Source: Bradyrhizobium sp. 4 (GTDB taxonomy: Bacteria > Pseudomonadota > Alphaproteobacteria > Rhizobiales > Xanthobacteraceae). Taken from it: 64,000 nt of DNA. The notes below the pieces were generated by a model. That model saw only the letters and a list, made by a program, of their open reading frames with translations, did not search any database and was not told the origin of the DNA. The stretch is taken from assembly GCF_023100905.1 (NCBI RefSeq), contig NZ_CP064686.1, positions 4,960,001 through 5,024,000 of the forward strand. Direction: 5' to 3'. Positions 7,915 through 16,547 of the stretch are shown piece by piece. The position numbers and the translations under genes were made by a program. Position 1 is the stretch's first letter, and every line of letters starts with the position of its first letter.

Positions 7915-8739
7915 TCAAAGTCCCATGGCGTTGATCATCTGATCCATGGTGCGCGACGGCTCGGCGCAGCCGGCTTCGCCGACGACCTTGGCGGGCACGC
8001 CTGCGACCGTGACGTTGTGCGGCACGGGTTTGACCACGACCGAGCCCGCCGCGATGCGCGCGCAATGGCCGATCTCGATATTGCCGAGGATCTTCGCGCC
8101 GGCCCCGATCAGGACGCCGTGGCGGATCTTCGGATGGCGGTCCTCGTTCTCCTTGCCGGTGCCGCCGAGCGTGACGCCATGCAGGATCGAGACGTCGTCC
8201 TCGATCAGCGCCGTCTCACCGCAGACGAAACCGGTGGCGTGATCGAGGAAGATGCCGCGGCCGATGCGCGCGGCGGGATTGATGTCGGTCTGGAATACCG
8301 CAGACGCGCGGCTCTGCAGATAATACGCAAAGTCCTTGCGGCCCTTCAGATAAAGCCAATGCGCGAGGCGGTGGGTCTGGATGGCGTGGAAGCCCTTGAA
8401 ATAGAGCAACGGGTCGATGAAGCGCGAGGTAGCGGGGTCACGGTCGTAGACGGCGACGAGATCGGCGCGGAAGGCGTTGCCGAGATCGGGATCGTCGCGT
8501 AGCGCCTCGTCATAGGTCTGGCGCACGAGATCGCCCGACAGCGCGGAGTGATCGAGCCGATCGGCGACGCGATGGATCACCGCATCTTCCAGGCGACTGT
8601 GATGCAGCACCGTCGAATAGATGAAGGTCGCAAGCTCTGGCTCGCGATGGACGATGTCCTCCGCTTCGCCGCGGATCCGATCCCAGATCGGATCGAGCGT
8701 TGCGAGCTTTCCTCCCGGATTGACCTGATGCACTGCCAT
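7915..8739 (-). CDS. cysE: Serine O-acetyltransferase
   Basis: Transfers acetyl from acetyl-CoA to L-serine, the first step of cysteine synthesis. 274 residues from ATG 8739. A helical N-terminal domain (about 1-145) precedes the left-handed beta-helix of hexapeptide repeats (about 150-255). Conserved catalytic and binding residues are visible: D166-H167 (LDHATG), H187 (ILHGVTLGGTGK) and H202 (DRHPKI). The C-terminal tail, where cysteine feedback occurs in the family, is present but ends NAMGL rather than the enterobacterial ending. Upstream in-frame extension to 8856 is rejected for lack of family similarity. Confidence 0.95.
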   Translation of the reverse strand: MAVHQVNPGGKLATLDPIWDRIRGEAEDIVHREPELATFIYSTVLHHSRLEDAVIHRVADRLDHSALSGDLVRQTYDEALRDDPDLGNAFRADLVAVYDRDPATSRFIDPLLYFKGFHAIQTHRLAHWLYLKGRKDFAYYLQSRASAVFQTDINPAARIGRGIFLDHATGFVCGETALIEDDVSILHGVTLGGTGKENEDRHPKIRHGVLIGAGAKILGNIEIGHCARIAAGSVVVKPVPHNVTVAGVPAKVVGEAGCAEPSRTMDQMINAMGL

Positions 8740-9014
8740 GAGATCTGCTCTTTCGAATTGGCTCGTTTCACTGGTTCTATAACACAGTCTAGGCGACAAA
8801 GTCCTGACGGGCTTGCCTGAGAGTGAACAGTGCGTTGCCCAGCGAGGCCATGCCAACGCGTTGAATCACAACAGTTTCTTCCGACGCCCCCGGCGGCAAG
8901 GTCGGCTCAAAATGGTCAGGGTTTCGCCAAATTCAAGCCGGGCGGCGTCAAACTATTGGTGAATTCCGCCTCAACCGTGATTGCGGGCATGGTCCGAGTG
9001 AGGACGGAGCGGAT

Positions 9015-10382
9015 TTGACCATCACCACCGATCATGCGCGCGCGGGCGCCGCGGGCTCACTCTGGCTGCGGCTGGCTGCGATCGCCCTGCCGCTGCTGAT
9101 GATCGCGCCGGCGTTCTGGAACGGCTATCCGCTGTTGCAATGGGATACCGGAGGCTATCTGGCGCGCTGGTACGAGGGCTATCTCGTCCCGAGCCGCTCC
9201 ACCGTGTTCGGCATCTATCTGCACTATGGCGAGAGTTCTGGTTTCTGGATCAACCTCGCGGTCCAGTCGCTGGCGACGCTGTGGCTGTTGCAGCTCACCT
9301 TGCGCGTGCTCTCGATGATGCAAACGTTCCGCTTCGCCGCGATCAGCCTGCTCCTGATCCTGTCGACCGCGCTGCCCTGGCTTGCGAGCATGTTGCTCAC
9401 CGATATTTTTGCAGGCCTGTCGGTGCTGTCGCTATTCCTGCTGGTCATCGGTGGGCCGCGGACCTCGGCGCTCGAAAAAATCTCGCTGTTCGTCTTCACC
9501 GCCTTTGCCGCCGCGACCCACAGCGCCACGCTCGGCGTGCTGCTCGGGCTCTGCGTCGCGGGCTGGATGGCGCGGCCGTTGCTGGGGCCCCGGCTTCCGA
9601 TCGCGGGATTGGCTCAGGCGAGCCTCACCATCGTCGCTGGCGGCCTGATGCTGGTGTCGGCGAACCACGCGCTGTCGGGCAAATGGACATGGACGCCCGG
9701 CGGCACCGGCGTCGCCTTTGGCCGCATGATGCAGGACGGCATCGTCGCGCGTTATCTCAATGACCATTGCCCTCGCGAAAAACTCAAACTCTGCCCCTAT
9801 CGCGACCAATTGCCGGCGACCGCCGACGAATTCCTGTGGGGCAAGAGCATGTTCAACACGCTCGGCCGCTTCGAAGGCATGAACGACGAGATGGGCACCA
9901 TCGTCGTGGGTTCGCTCGCCGACTATCCGGCGTGGCAGGCCGGCGCAGCCTTGCGCGCCATGGGCCAGCAATTGCTGCATGTAGCGACCGGCGAAGGCAC
10001 CAATGGCTGGATCCCCCACACCCGCGGCATCATCGAGCGCTACATCCACTCCCAGGTCACGCCGATGCGCGCGGCGCGCCAGCAGAATTGGGCTCTCGAC
10101 TTCGACTACGTCAACTGGCTGCATGTGCCCGTCGCGCTCGCCTCGATGCTGGGGCTGGTCGCGCTGCTCGGCCACGCGCTCAGGAGGCGCCGGCTCGACG
10201 ATCTGAGGCTGCTGGCCGCAACCGTCGTGCTGGCGCTGCTCGGCAACGCCTTCATCTGCGGCGTGATTTCCGGACCACACGACCGCTATGGCGCGCGAAT
10301 CGTGTGGGTTGCCACCTTCGTGGTGTTGATGGCGGCGGGAAGGCGTTTTGGCGACGACAATAAAGCGACGAAATTGGAATGA
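9015..10382 (+). CDS. Polytopic membrane protein, unknown function
   Basis: 455 residues from TTG 9015, with GGAG a few bases upstream. There are about nine to ten membrane segments, including about 18-36, 80-100, 106-125, 130-146, 155-190, 195-215, 370-390 and 400-445. A long loop at about 225-350 includes CPREKLKLCPYRD with two Cys. The QWDTGGYL near residue 41 recalls the first periplasmic loop of GT-C glycosyltransferases, which carries acidic catalytic residues, but the match is weak. It may be a lipid-linked sugar transferase; otherwise unknown. Confidence 0.75.
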   Translation: MTITTDHARAGAAGSLWLRLAAIALPLLMIAPAFWNGYPLLQWDTGGYLARWYEGYLVPSRSTVFGIYLHYGESSGFWINLAVQSLATLWLLQLTLRVLSMMQTFRFAAISLLLILSTALPWLASMLLTDIFAGLSVLSLFLLVIGGPRTSALEKISLFVFTAFAAATHSATLGVLLGLCVAGWMARPLLGPRLPIAGLAQASLTIVAGGLMLVSANHALSGKWTWTPGGTGVAFGRMMQDGIVARYLNDHCPREKLKLCPYRDQLPATADEFLWGKSMFNTLGRFEGMNDEMGTIVVGSLADYPAWQAGAALRAMGQQLLHVATGEGTNGWIPHTRGIIERYIHSQVTPMRAARQQNWALDFDYVNWLHVPVALASMLGLVALLGHALRRRRLDDLRLLAATVVLALLGNAFICGVISGPHDRYGARIVWVATFVVLMAAGRRFGDDNKATKLE

Positions 10383-10504
10383 AGGGCCATCGCGCTTGGT
10401 TTCTTGTTCAAGCATGATTTCCGCATCGACGCGTTCTCCGCCCATTCGACGACGGTCATGTTGGGCGGAGCCTCAGCCCCGCGCGCCACGACGTCGCGAG
10501 ATCC

Positions 10505-11144
10505 TCAGCCTGGCGGAGCGAGCTCGGGAGCAGCGGGCTCGCCGAGCTCGTCGAGATGCTGGCGGACATACTTCGTCAGGACCTCGACCAGCTTGCGATC
10601 GTCGACCTCGAGATCCGACGCCATCAGGGTGACCACGCGGACCGGCCACGCCAGCCAAGCATCTCGCAGCTCGCGCGCCTGGTCGAAGAACGACTTGTTG
10701 GCTGCGGCCCGATCGACCAGCCGGCCGCATTCCACCTCGAACTCGCGCGCGCTGACGCGCCAGGAAGTTCTCTTTGACCCGCTGGGCCCCGGCGAATGGG
10801 AGCATTTTGCCGTCGGCAATGAGCTGCTCGAGGTCTGCTTCGGGCAGATCAGGCTCCGGCGTTGCGTCCGGGCGGCCCGGCGTTGCATCAGCTGATGCAA
10901 CGGTGCGGGGCTTTGCGGCCGCCTTCCCGTGCTTCGGCTTGGCCGGACGGCGCGGCGACTGGGCCAAATTGACGTTGTTCTGCCGGTCCTCAAGGACCTG
11001 AGACAACACGACTTTTCCATCGTGCGACCGGACGGCTCCGCTCTCGACCTGGCGGCTCAGCGTGGACTTGTTGACCCCGATGTTCCGGGCCGCCTCGCTG
11101 ATTGAAATCAGCTCCAAAGGCATTGCATTAGGGGATCGTTGCAT
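10505..11144 (-). pseudogene. Phage terminase small-subunit-like gene, frameshifted
   Basis: The N-terminal half (start 11144 or Met8 at 11123) reads LISISEAARNIGVNKSTLSR, a MerR/Nu1-type winged helix-turn-helix that phage packaging proteins use to bind cos/pac DNA. That frame continues to KENFLA near 10758. The natural continuation, EFEVECGRLVDRAAANKSFFD to HLDELGEP, lies in another frame down to the TGA at 10505. The break is at a CGCGCGCGC run (10745-10753); adding one GC unit restores a single frame of about 215 residues. It is either a decayed prophage remnant or a sequencing slip. No other phage structural gene is nearby. Confidence 0.55.
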
Positions 11145-11223
11145 CAGATTTGATCCCCGCAGCTAGCGACTTTTTGGGGCCGGGCCACCGGTTTGCGTTT
11201 CCCTTGGAGAGGACCCGCCCGCG

Positions 11224-11925
11224 TTGCGCGCTGCCCCTTGCACTCGCCCGCCGGTTGCGGAAACATTCAGCATCGATGTGAACGCAGCAAGTACTTGGGT
11301 CGGTTTTGCGCTCGGTTTTTTGATCGGCGCCTCGCTAGTAGCTTTGACCAGGTTGCCCGTGGGGCACATCGTATCGATTTTGGAGCAAAATCCCGCTGCA
11401 GCGGTCGCAGCCGTGGTGGCCCTCTTTGCGTTCGTTGCCGGCGTGCTCGGCCCATTTGTACAGTGGCGCGTTGGACGAAGATCGGCGCTAGCCAGTCAAT
11501 ATCCGCACGTGCAGCCTTGTTGACGGCGAGACTGCCGGCGCACGCGAGATCGGAAGGCTACGCATGCTTGGATGGAAACACTTCGCCAAACACTGGCCGC
11601 CTACCATTCCATTCTAATGAATCTTCCTGATCGGCCGGACGCTGCCGAGGAACAAGTGGCGAAGGACGACCGAGAGGTATATCGCCTCGGTACTGAACTG
11701 GACCTTCTTCTCAACCGCGACGATGTGCTCCAGCGCAGGCTCTGGGAAATCGCTGACAAGATTTACCAGACCGACAGCCTAGCCCAACGACAAGCTCTCG
11801 ATCCGGATCTCGTTACGGCGGGCCGCGCGGTACTCAAAGGCGAATGGGAGAAGGTGAAGCGCGAGATGCGGGGCAGCGAATTTCAAACCGGTGAACCAGA
11901 GCCCGATGGTTCTGGAGTCCGATAA
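11224..11925 (+). pseudogene. Membrane protein gene with two compensating frameshifts
   Basis: Three segments in two frames read as one protein. The first (TTG 11224 or GTG 11278) has two membrane helices, FALGFLIGASLVALT and AAAVAAVVALFAFVAGVLG, and then FVQWRVGRRSALASQ. It shifts near 11500 to ISARAALLTARLPAHARSEGYA and back near 11565 to WMETLRQTLAAYHS. The third segment ends at 11925 with a helical charged domain (YRLGTELDLLLNRDDVLQRR). No function recognised. The paired shifts suggest either decay or sequence errors. It belongs with the neighbouring broken phage gene to an accessory tract. Confidence 0.5.
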
Positions 11926-12390
11926 GAGCCCTTAGCGGCTCCGGCCGTCCTGCGGCCCCTTTGCTCCCCCGCTAATGATCCTACTCGCCTCGAGCTTGCG
12001 AACATGGGTTGGGCTTCCGTTCGCAGTGCTTGGCCATTACCGGTGAATTCCTATCGGCCGCGGCCTGTGAAGGGCTTCACATCCTGCGCCAGATTTCGGC
12101 CTTATGATCGGGCAGTGCTTTCGCGCCAATTGTCTCGTATCATTCACGCATGCTCCCCCATCACCTTCCACGGCTTGTTGCGTAGTGCGCAACAGGCCAG
12201 CTCGATTGAGAGCGCCCCGATAGATCGGTGCTTCTCGATAATTGCTTTGATCTCACTCATAGCCACGCCAGCCGTGGCAGACTGCGGCAACCAGCCAGGT
12301 ACACGTCAAGTCGGGCGTGCAGGGCGCCATATGCGATTTTGTTGCAAACCACGCTGCCAGGAATGTCCAAGTTCAGCTGAGGAGACCTTT
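11926..12390. other. Intergenic region, 465 bases, no supported gene
   Basis: The frame of the CAP protein is open back to 12004, but the predicted N-terminal extension is Arg/Ser/Cys-rich, lacks family similarity and would bury the signal peptide. The region is less G+C-rich than the flanks and presumably holds the promoter of the CAP gene. I cannot point to a confident -35/-10 pair. Confidence 0.5.
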
Positions 12391-13740
12391 ATGTGTAGAT
12401 TGAGCCTAAATTTTTTGCTCGCCACGCTTTTATCGGCAGCCGCTTTTATGACGTTTCTGTCACCAGCGTTCTCGCAGAACATCGGGCAGGCCTTCAAGTT
12501 TGCGGGTTCTAATGTCGCATACAACGGCGATGCAGATAGGTTCGTCGTGACGATGGGCAACCGCATCATCGTCATCAGACGGGACGGCGGCGTCTTCGGC
12601 CACGACGTTACCGGAAACACGGTCGGTCAGGCCTTCAAGTTTGCGGGTTCTAATGTCGCGTACAACGGCGATGCAGATAGGTTCGTCGTGACGATGGGCA
12701 ACCGCATCATTGTCATCAGGCGCGACGGCGGCGTCTTCGGCCACGACGTTACCGGAAACACGGTCGGTCAGGCCTTCAAGTTCGCGGGTTCTAATGTCGC
12801 GTACAACGGCGATGCAGATAGGTTCGTCGTGACGATGGGCAGCCGCATCATTGTCATCAGGCGAGACGGCGGCGTCTTCGGCCACGACGTTACCGGAAAC
12901 ACGATCGGTCAGGCCTTCAAGTTTGCGGGTTCTAATGTCGCGTACAACGGCGATGCAGATAGGTTCGTCGTAATGATGGGCAACCGCATCATTGTCACCA
13001 GGCGAGACGGCGGGGTCTTCGGCCACGACGTTGCCGGAAACACGATCGGTCAGGCCTTCAAGTTTGCGGGTTCTGATGTCGCATACAACGGCGATGCAGA
13101 TAGGTTTGTCGCGACGATCGGCAACCGCATTATCGTCATAAGGCGGGACGGCGGCGTCTTTGGCCACGACCTAGGTGCTGGCGGAGGAACACAAGTTCCG
13201 GCCGACTGGAACGAGATGCTCAGGGCGCACAACGATTTCAGGAGGCAGCATTGCTCCCCGCCGCTGCAATGGGACGCGACTTTGGCCGCAGCGGCGCAGA
13301 CCTACGCGGAAACCGGCCCGCTTGGCCAGCACGGGACATCCAATGAGAACCTGGCGAACGCGTTGTCGTTCAGAACGAACAACGGCGTGTCGACGGACGT
13401 CCTCCCCGCGAAGACAGATACGGCGGCTTTCACCGAGACGTGGGCGTGTGAGGGAAAATACTACAAGTACGACGATCCGCGGATCTGCGGCGGCTTCAAG
13501 AGTGCCTGCGACGAGCCCAAGCCCGAATGCAAGAACAACAATCCAGTGACGGGCCACTTCACCCAAGTCGTCTGGAAGTCAGCTACGAAGGTCGGCTGCG
13601 GACGCGCGACCCGCAAGATGCAGGCCAATGACGGTAAAACGCACGACGGCACTAATTGGGTCTGCCGCTATGATAGCGGCAACACCAATGATCCGGCCGT
13701 GCTACGCCAAAACGTGTTGCCGGTGGGCTGCACACCGTAA
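12391..13740 (+). CDS. Secreted protein with five 47-residue repeats and a C-terminal CAP (SCP/PR-1) domain
   Basis: 449 residues; GAGGAGA 6 bases before ATG 12391 sets the start. A signal peptide (1-29, ending SPAFSQ) is followed by five tandem 47-residue repeats (about 31-260; consensus start IGQAFKFAGSNVAYNGDADR, then RDGGVFGHDV). The CAP domain (about 270-449) carries HGTSNENLA, GHFTQVVWKSATKVGCG and WVCRYDSGN, the PR-1/CRISP signatures, and six or more Cys. Tachylectin-2 is also built of five 47-residue repeats forming a five-bladed propeller, so a propeller lectin fold is a reasonable inference. Repeats use AGG/AGA Arg codons, unusual next to the flanks. Probably extracellular, with a role in adhesion or host contact unproven. 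It is flanked by decayed genes and a terminator. Confidence 0.85.
   Translation: MCRLSLNFLLATLLSAAAFMTFLSPAFSQNIGQAFKFAGSNVAYNGDADRFVVTMGNRIIVIRRDGGVFGHDVTGNTVGQAFKFAGSNVAYNGDADRFVVTMGNRIIVIRRDGGVFGHDVTGNTVGQAFKFAGSNVAYNGDADRFVVTMGSRIIVIRRDGGVFGHDVTGNTIGQAFKFAGSNVAYNGDADRFVVMMGNRIIVTRRDGGVFGHDVAGNTIGQAFKFAGSDVAYNGDADRFVATIGNRIIVIRRDGGVFGHDLGAGGGTQVPADWNEMLRAHNDFRRQHCSPPLQWDATLAAAAQTYAETGPLGQHGTSNENLANALSFRTNNGVSTDVLPAKTDTAAFTETWACEGKYYKYDDPRICGGFKSACDEPKPECKNNNPVTGHFTQVVWKSATKVGCGRATRKMQANDGKTHDGTNWVCRYDSGNTNDPAVLRQNVLPVGCTP
12481..13170 (+). repeat. Five tandem 141-bp in-frame repeats
   Basis: Unit starts are at 12481, 12622, 12763, 12904 and 13045, exactly 141 bp apart. Copies 1 and 2 differ at about six positions by eye. 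Copy 5 is the most diverged and lacks the last few codons. The reading frame is kept throughout. Such near identity implies recent duplication or ongoing gene conversion, and copy number may vary between strains. Confidence 0.95.
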
Positions 13741-14051
13741 GGCCGTTGCGGAGCGCAACCGTACGCGATGCCGATATGGCCTTGATCGGATCAATCGCTA
13801 CCCCCGAAACCGTTGAGGGAGGCCGCCTTCGTTGGCGGCCTCCTCTTTCATGCGATGTCTGTGCGAACGTCCTCTGTTGGCTCTTAGCCGACGTTCCTTG
13901 CCGCTTTGAGCTGACCTCTCATCCCTTATCGGACCTTCATATCTCTGCGTATGAAGGAGTGGACGGTTGCACCCGAAGGGAGTGCATGGCGCCTTGCGAT
14001 GGACATTTCAGGATAGCTGGGCAAGAACCTCGTCGCCCAGACAGGATCACC
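13741..14051. other. Intergenic region, 311 bases, between convergent genes
   Basis: Besides the terminator at 13818-13848 it holds a second perfect inverted repeat, CCTTCATA (13934-13941) with TATGAAGG (13950-13957), of unknown role. No gene is supported. Confidence 0.5.
13818..13848 (+). terminator. Rho-independent terminator downstream of the CAP gene
   Basis: A perfect 10-base stem GGAGGCCGCC (13818-13827) and GGCGGCCTCC (13834-13843) with a TTCGTT loop is followed by TCTTTC. It lies about 80 bases after the stop of the CAP protein gene. Confidence 0.7.
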
Positions 14052-14810
14052 TCAGCCGCGGCGTGAGAGGAAATCGAGCACGCCGGTCTTGTAGACCTTG
14101 TCGCCGACCGCCCGCATGTGATCGCGGTTCGGAATGTCGAGCACTTCCGAACCCGGGATGATGGCACCGAGTGCGCTGGCCGAGCCCGCGACGTCGTCGG
14201 TCGAGCCGACCGCAATCAGCACGGGCACGTCGATGCGCGCGGCTTCGTCCTTCGTCATGAGATCGCGCGTGCCGCGGAGGCAGGCGGCCAGCGCCTTGCG
14301 GTCGGAACGGGTCTGGTCTGCAAAAGCACGAAACGTGCGGCCGACGGGATCGGAGACGTCGTCGAGCGAGGGCGCTTCCAGCGCCTTCGCGACGTTCTCG
14401 CCGGGCCCGGTGCCCTCGATCAGGCCTCCTATGCCGATGCCGCCGAGGATTGCCGAACGCAGGCGCTGCGGCTCGTTGAGGGAGAGCCAGGCCGTCATCC
14501 GGCCGCCCATCGAATAGCCCATGAGATCGGCCTGCGGGATGGCGAGATGATCCATCAGTGCCAGCACGTCGCCGGCCATGGTCGGGATCGAGTACTGCGC
14601 GGGCTCGTAGAGCTTGGCGCTTTCGCCATGGCCGCGATTGTCGAGCGCAATGACGCGGCGGCCGTTCTTGCGCAGCTCCGAGACCCAGGTCGGATAGACC
14701 CAGTTCACGTTCTTGCTGGAGGCAAAGCCGTGCACCAGGATGATCGGATCGCCCTCGCCTTCGTCGAGATAGGCAATTTCAACGGCGCCGTTGTGAAAGC
14801 TCGGCATCAT
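14052..14810 (-). CDS. Alpha/beta-fold hydrolase
   Basis: 252 residues. Oxyanion motif HGFA is at 27-30. The nucleophile elbow GYSMGG carries the catalytic Ser at 100. The acid is probably in VGSTDD (about 204) and the catalytic His in NRDHMRAVGD (about 231). These enzymes cleave esters, lactones or C-C bonds; the substrate is unknown. It sits upstream of, and on the same strand as, nothing obviously related; the next reverse-strand gene starts at 15978 and ends just before it. Cytoplasmic, no signal peptide. Confidence 0.9.
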   Translation of the reverse strand: MMPSFHNGAVEIAYLDEGEGDPIILVHGFASSKNVNWVYPTWVSELRKNGRRVIALDNRGHGESAKLYEPAQYSIPTMAGDVLALMDHLAIPQADLMGYSMGGRMTAWLSLNEPQRLRSAILGGIGIGGLIEGTGPGENVAKALEAPSLDDVSDPVGRTFRAFADQTRSDRKALAACLRGTRDLMTKDEAARIDVPVLIAVGSTDDVAGSASALGAIIPGSEVLDIPNRDHMRAVGDKVYKTGVLDFLSRRG

Positions 14811-14841
14811 CAGTTCCGCAATCTTGAGGGGAAGAGGTATC

Positions 14842-15978
14842 TTAGGCCGTGACGGCAGCGCTTGCCAGAACGGCTTCGGCGGCGATCCGGGCCTGGCGAA
14901 GTCGCCGCGCCCGTCTGCGATCGCACCAGGCCTGGGTCAGGCGCTCCGTCGTCGCCTTGATCGAGGACAACAGGCCGAACAGCGTCAAGGCCGCACCGAA
15001 CAGCCAGAGTGCGAGATTGAACGCCCCGCCGATCAGCAGCAGCGCGCCGCGGCCGAGCAGCTTCAGGATCGCGCGCGTCTTGCCGCCCTGCGCTTCCGCG
15101 AGCCGCGCCGCGCGTGCGACGTCCTTGGGGCCTTCGGCGATGCGCAAGCTATCCATCGCGCCGCGCGTGCCGGTCTTCTCGACGACGCGCGTGACATCCT
15201 TGCCGAGCCGAACCAGCGCGCCGGCCTTTTCCGCGCGGAACGCGGCCTTGATCGCGCTCAAGGTCTGGCCCGGCCGCAGCACCGAGCCGGAGGCAACCGC
15301 GTTCTGGAGCATCGGCGTATCGACGACCTCGCGCGCGGACCGGCCGGCCCATGCCGCCAGTCCCTCGCCGAGCCGGCCCACCTTGCGCGCGTCCTTCACC
15401 AGCGTCAGCCCCGCGCGAACCGGCGCGGCACCGCCGACGGAGACGTAGGTCACGGCCGTAACCGCGAGACCCGCGGCCGCGAGGCCCAGCACCAGGCGAT
15501 CGGTCTCCTCGCCCATCGCGAGGTGCTTGCCCTCCCGGACGACGTCCCGGATGTCGCCGATGACAAAGAGATCGCCGGCCACGGTCCCCGACAGGCTCGC
15601 AACATCGTCCGCGTTGCCGGTGACGAGACCGGTGGCAAACCGTTTTGCGAAATGCGAGGTGGAATTTTCGGCTTTGACCGCATCGCCGACACGGCTCAGG
15701 AGGTCGTCAGGCAGCGCGATGTTGCGGTCGCGCGCCAACGCGACAAAACTGTCGGCAAGATCGGCATCGCCCGATGCGAGCGCGATCTCGATGTTGTCCT
15801 GAATCAGGCGGTCGTTGTGCCGCAGCAGCGCGTCGAGCTTGATCTCGGAGAGCGCGGCGGGATCGTCCTGGGCGGCCAGAATCGCGCCGGCCTCGCGGGC
15901 ATGGGGTGCTACCTGCGCGAGCATGAAGCCGCACGCCACGATACCGGTCAACGCTGTGCTGATTCGCAACCACTTCAT
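14842..15978 (-). CDS. Conserved membrane protein of unknown function
   Basis: 378 residues from ATG 15978 (MKWLRISTALTGIVACGFML). An N-terminal signal-anchor (about 5-22) precedes an acidic/helical region (DDPAALSEIKLDALL). Hydrophobic stretches follow at about 155-190 (LAAAGLAVTAVTYVSVGGAA) and 305-340 (GRGALLLIGGAFNLALWLFGAALTLFGLL). The C-terminus is Arg-rich (CDRRRARRLRQAR). A longer version starting upstream is possible but adds a low-quality stretch. No domain recognised. It ends 31 bases before the hydrolase gene start on the same strand, so the two may be cotranscribed. Confidence 0.7.
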   Translation of the reverse strand: MKWLRISTALTGIVACGFMLAQVAPHAREAGAILAAQDDPAALSEIKLDALLRHNDRLIQDNIEIALASGDADLADSFVALARDRNIALPDDLLSRVGDAVKAENSTSHFAKRFATGLVTGNADDVASLSGTVAGDLFVIGDIRDVVREGKHLAMGEETDRLVLGLAAAGLAVTAVTYVSVGGAAPVRAGLTLVKDARKVGRLGEGLAAWAGRSAREVVDTPMLQNAVASGSVLRPGQTLSAIKAAFRAEKAGALVRLGKDVTRVVEKTGTRGAMDSLRIAEGPKDVARAARLAEAQGGKTRAILKLLGRGALLLIGGAFNLALWLFGAALTLFGLLSSIKATTERLTQAWCDRRRARRLRQARIAAEAVLASAAVTA

Positions 15979-16282
15979 GCGGAGAGCCTGGACGGTCCTG
16001 AGATCGTTGACGCCTGACGGTTCGTCTTTCGTCGCAATTACGCTCGTCCACAGACATAGTATGCCAAAATTGCGACACAACGTCCCCGACGAAAGAAGGG
16101 CTTCTCTCAGGCCGCAAGATTGTGTCGAATTTGCATGAGCAAATGAGCATGGGGCATTGCGGGGCTTTCGGTTCCACTGGGCTAGCAATCATCCACACCC
16201 ACCAGTATGGTCCGCGGCGCCTTAATAATGCCGCGTCAGTCGTGATTGTGTCTGCCGCCATTGCCACTCCAGGATGAGTACG
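15979..16282. other. Divergent intergenic region, about 300 bases
   Basis: It separates the reverse membrane-protein gene from the forward zf-CHCC gene and must carry both promoters. An AT-rich patch around 16055-16080 (CATAGTATGCC, AAAATTGC) is the likeliest promoter zone. No gene or clear operator was found. Confidence 0.4.
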
Positions 16283-16528
16283 ATGTCCGACCATGTCGTC
16301 CCGCACTTCCACAACGATGCCGGTGTCCCCGTCATCGAAATCGGCTCGCAAGAGTTCATGTGCGTGGGCGCCAACCCTCCGTTCGATCATCCGCACGTCT
16401 TCCTCGACCTCGGCAACGACAACGAGATCATCTGCCCCTACTGCTCGACGCTGTACCGTTTCGCCGCCGACCTGAAGGCGGGCGAAGCCCGTCCGCCGGA
16501 ATGCGTCCTGAAGGACAAGGTCGCCTGA
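16283..16528 (+). CDS. Zinc-finger (zf-CHCC) domain protein
   Basis: 81 residues. The metal ligands of the CHCC fold are visible: C27 (FMCVGA), H36 or H38 (DHPHVF), C51 and C54 (ICPYC). The family is related to the accessory zinc subunit of mitochondrial complex I (NDUFS6-type). In alphaproteobacteria it may serve complex I or act alone. An ATG three codons earlier (16274) is possible, but AGGATG 7 bases before 16283 makes the second more likely. It lies 19 bases upstream of an FAD monooxygenase gene on the same strand. Confidence 0.85.
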   Translation: MSDHVVPHFHNDAGVPVIEIGSQEFMCVGANPPFDHPHVFLDLGNDNEIICPYCSTLYRFAADLKAGEARPPECVLKDKVA

Positions 16529-16547
16529 TCGCTTCCATCGGTCAGGG

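Noticed and set aside
12004..12390. N-terminal extension of the CAP protein by 129 residues
   Set aside because: It would bury an excellent signal peptide and ribosome site at 12391, and the sequence is Arg/Cys-rich without similarity to secreted proteins.
12460..13167. 235-codon reverse frame across the tandem repeats
   Set aside because: Antisense of the five-repeat protein; repeats appear in it only because they exist on the other strand.
12481..13170. CRISPR array
   Set aside because: The units are contiguous, 141 bp long, coding and without spacers.
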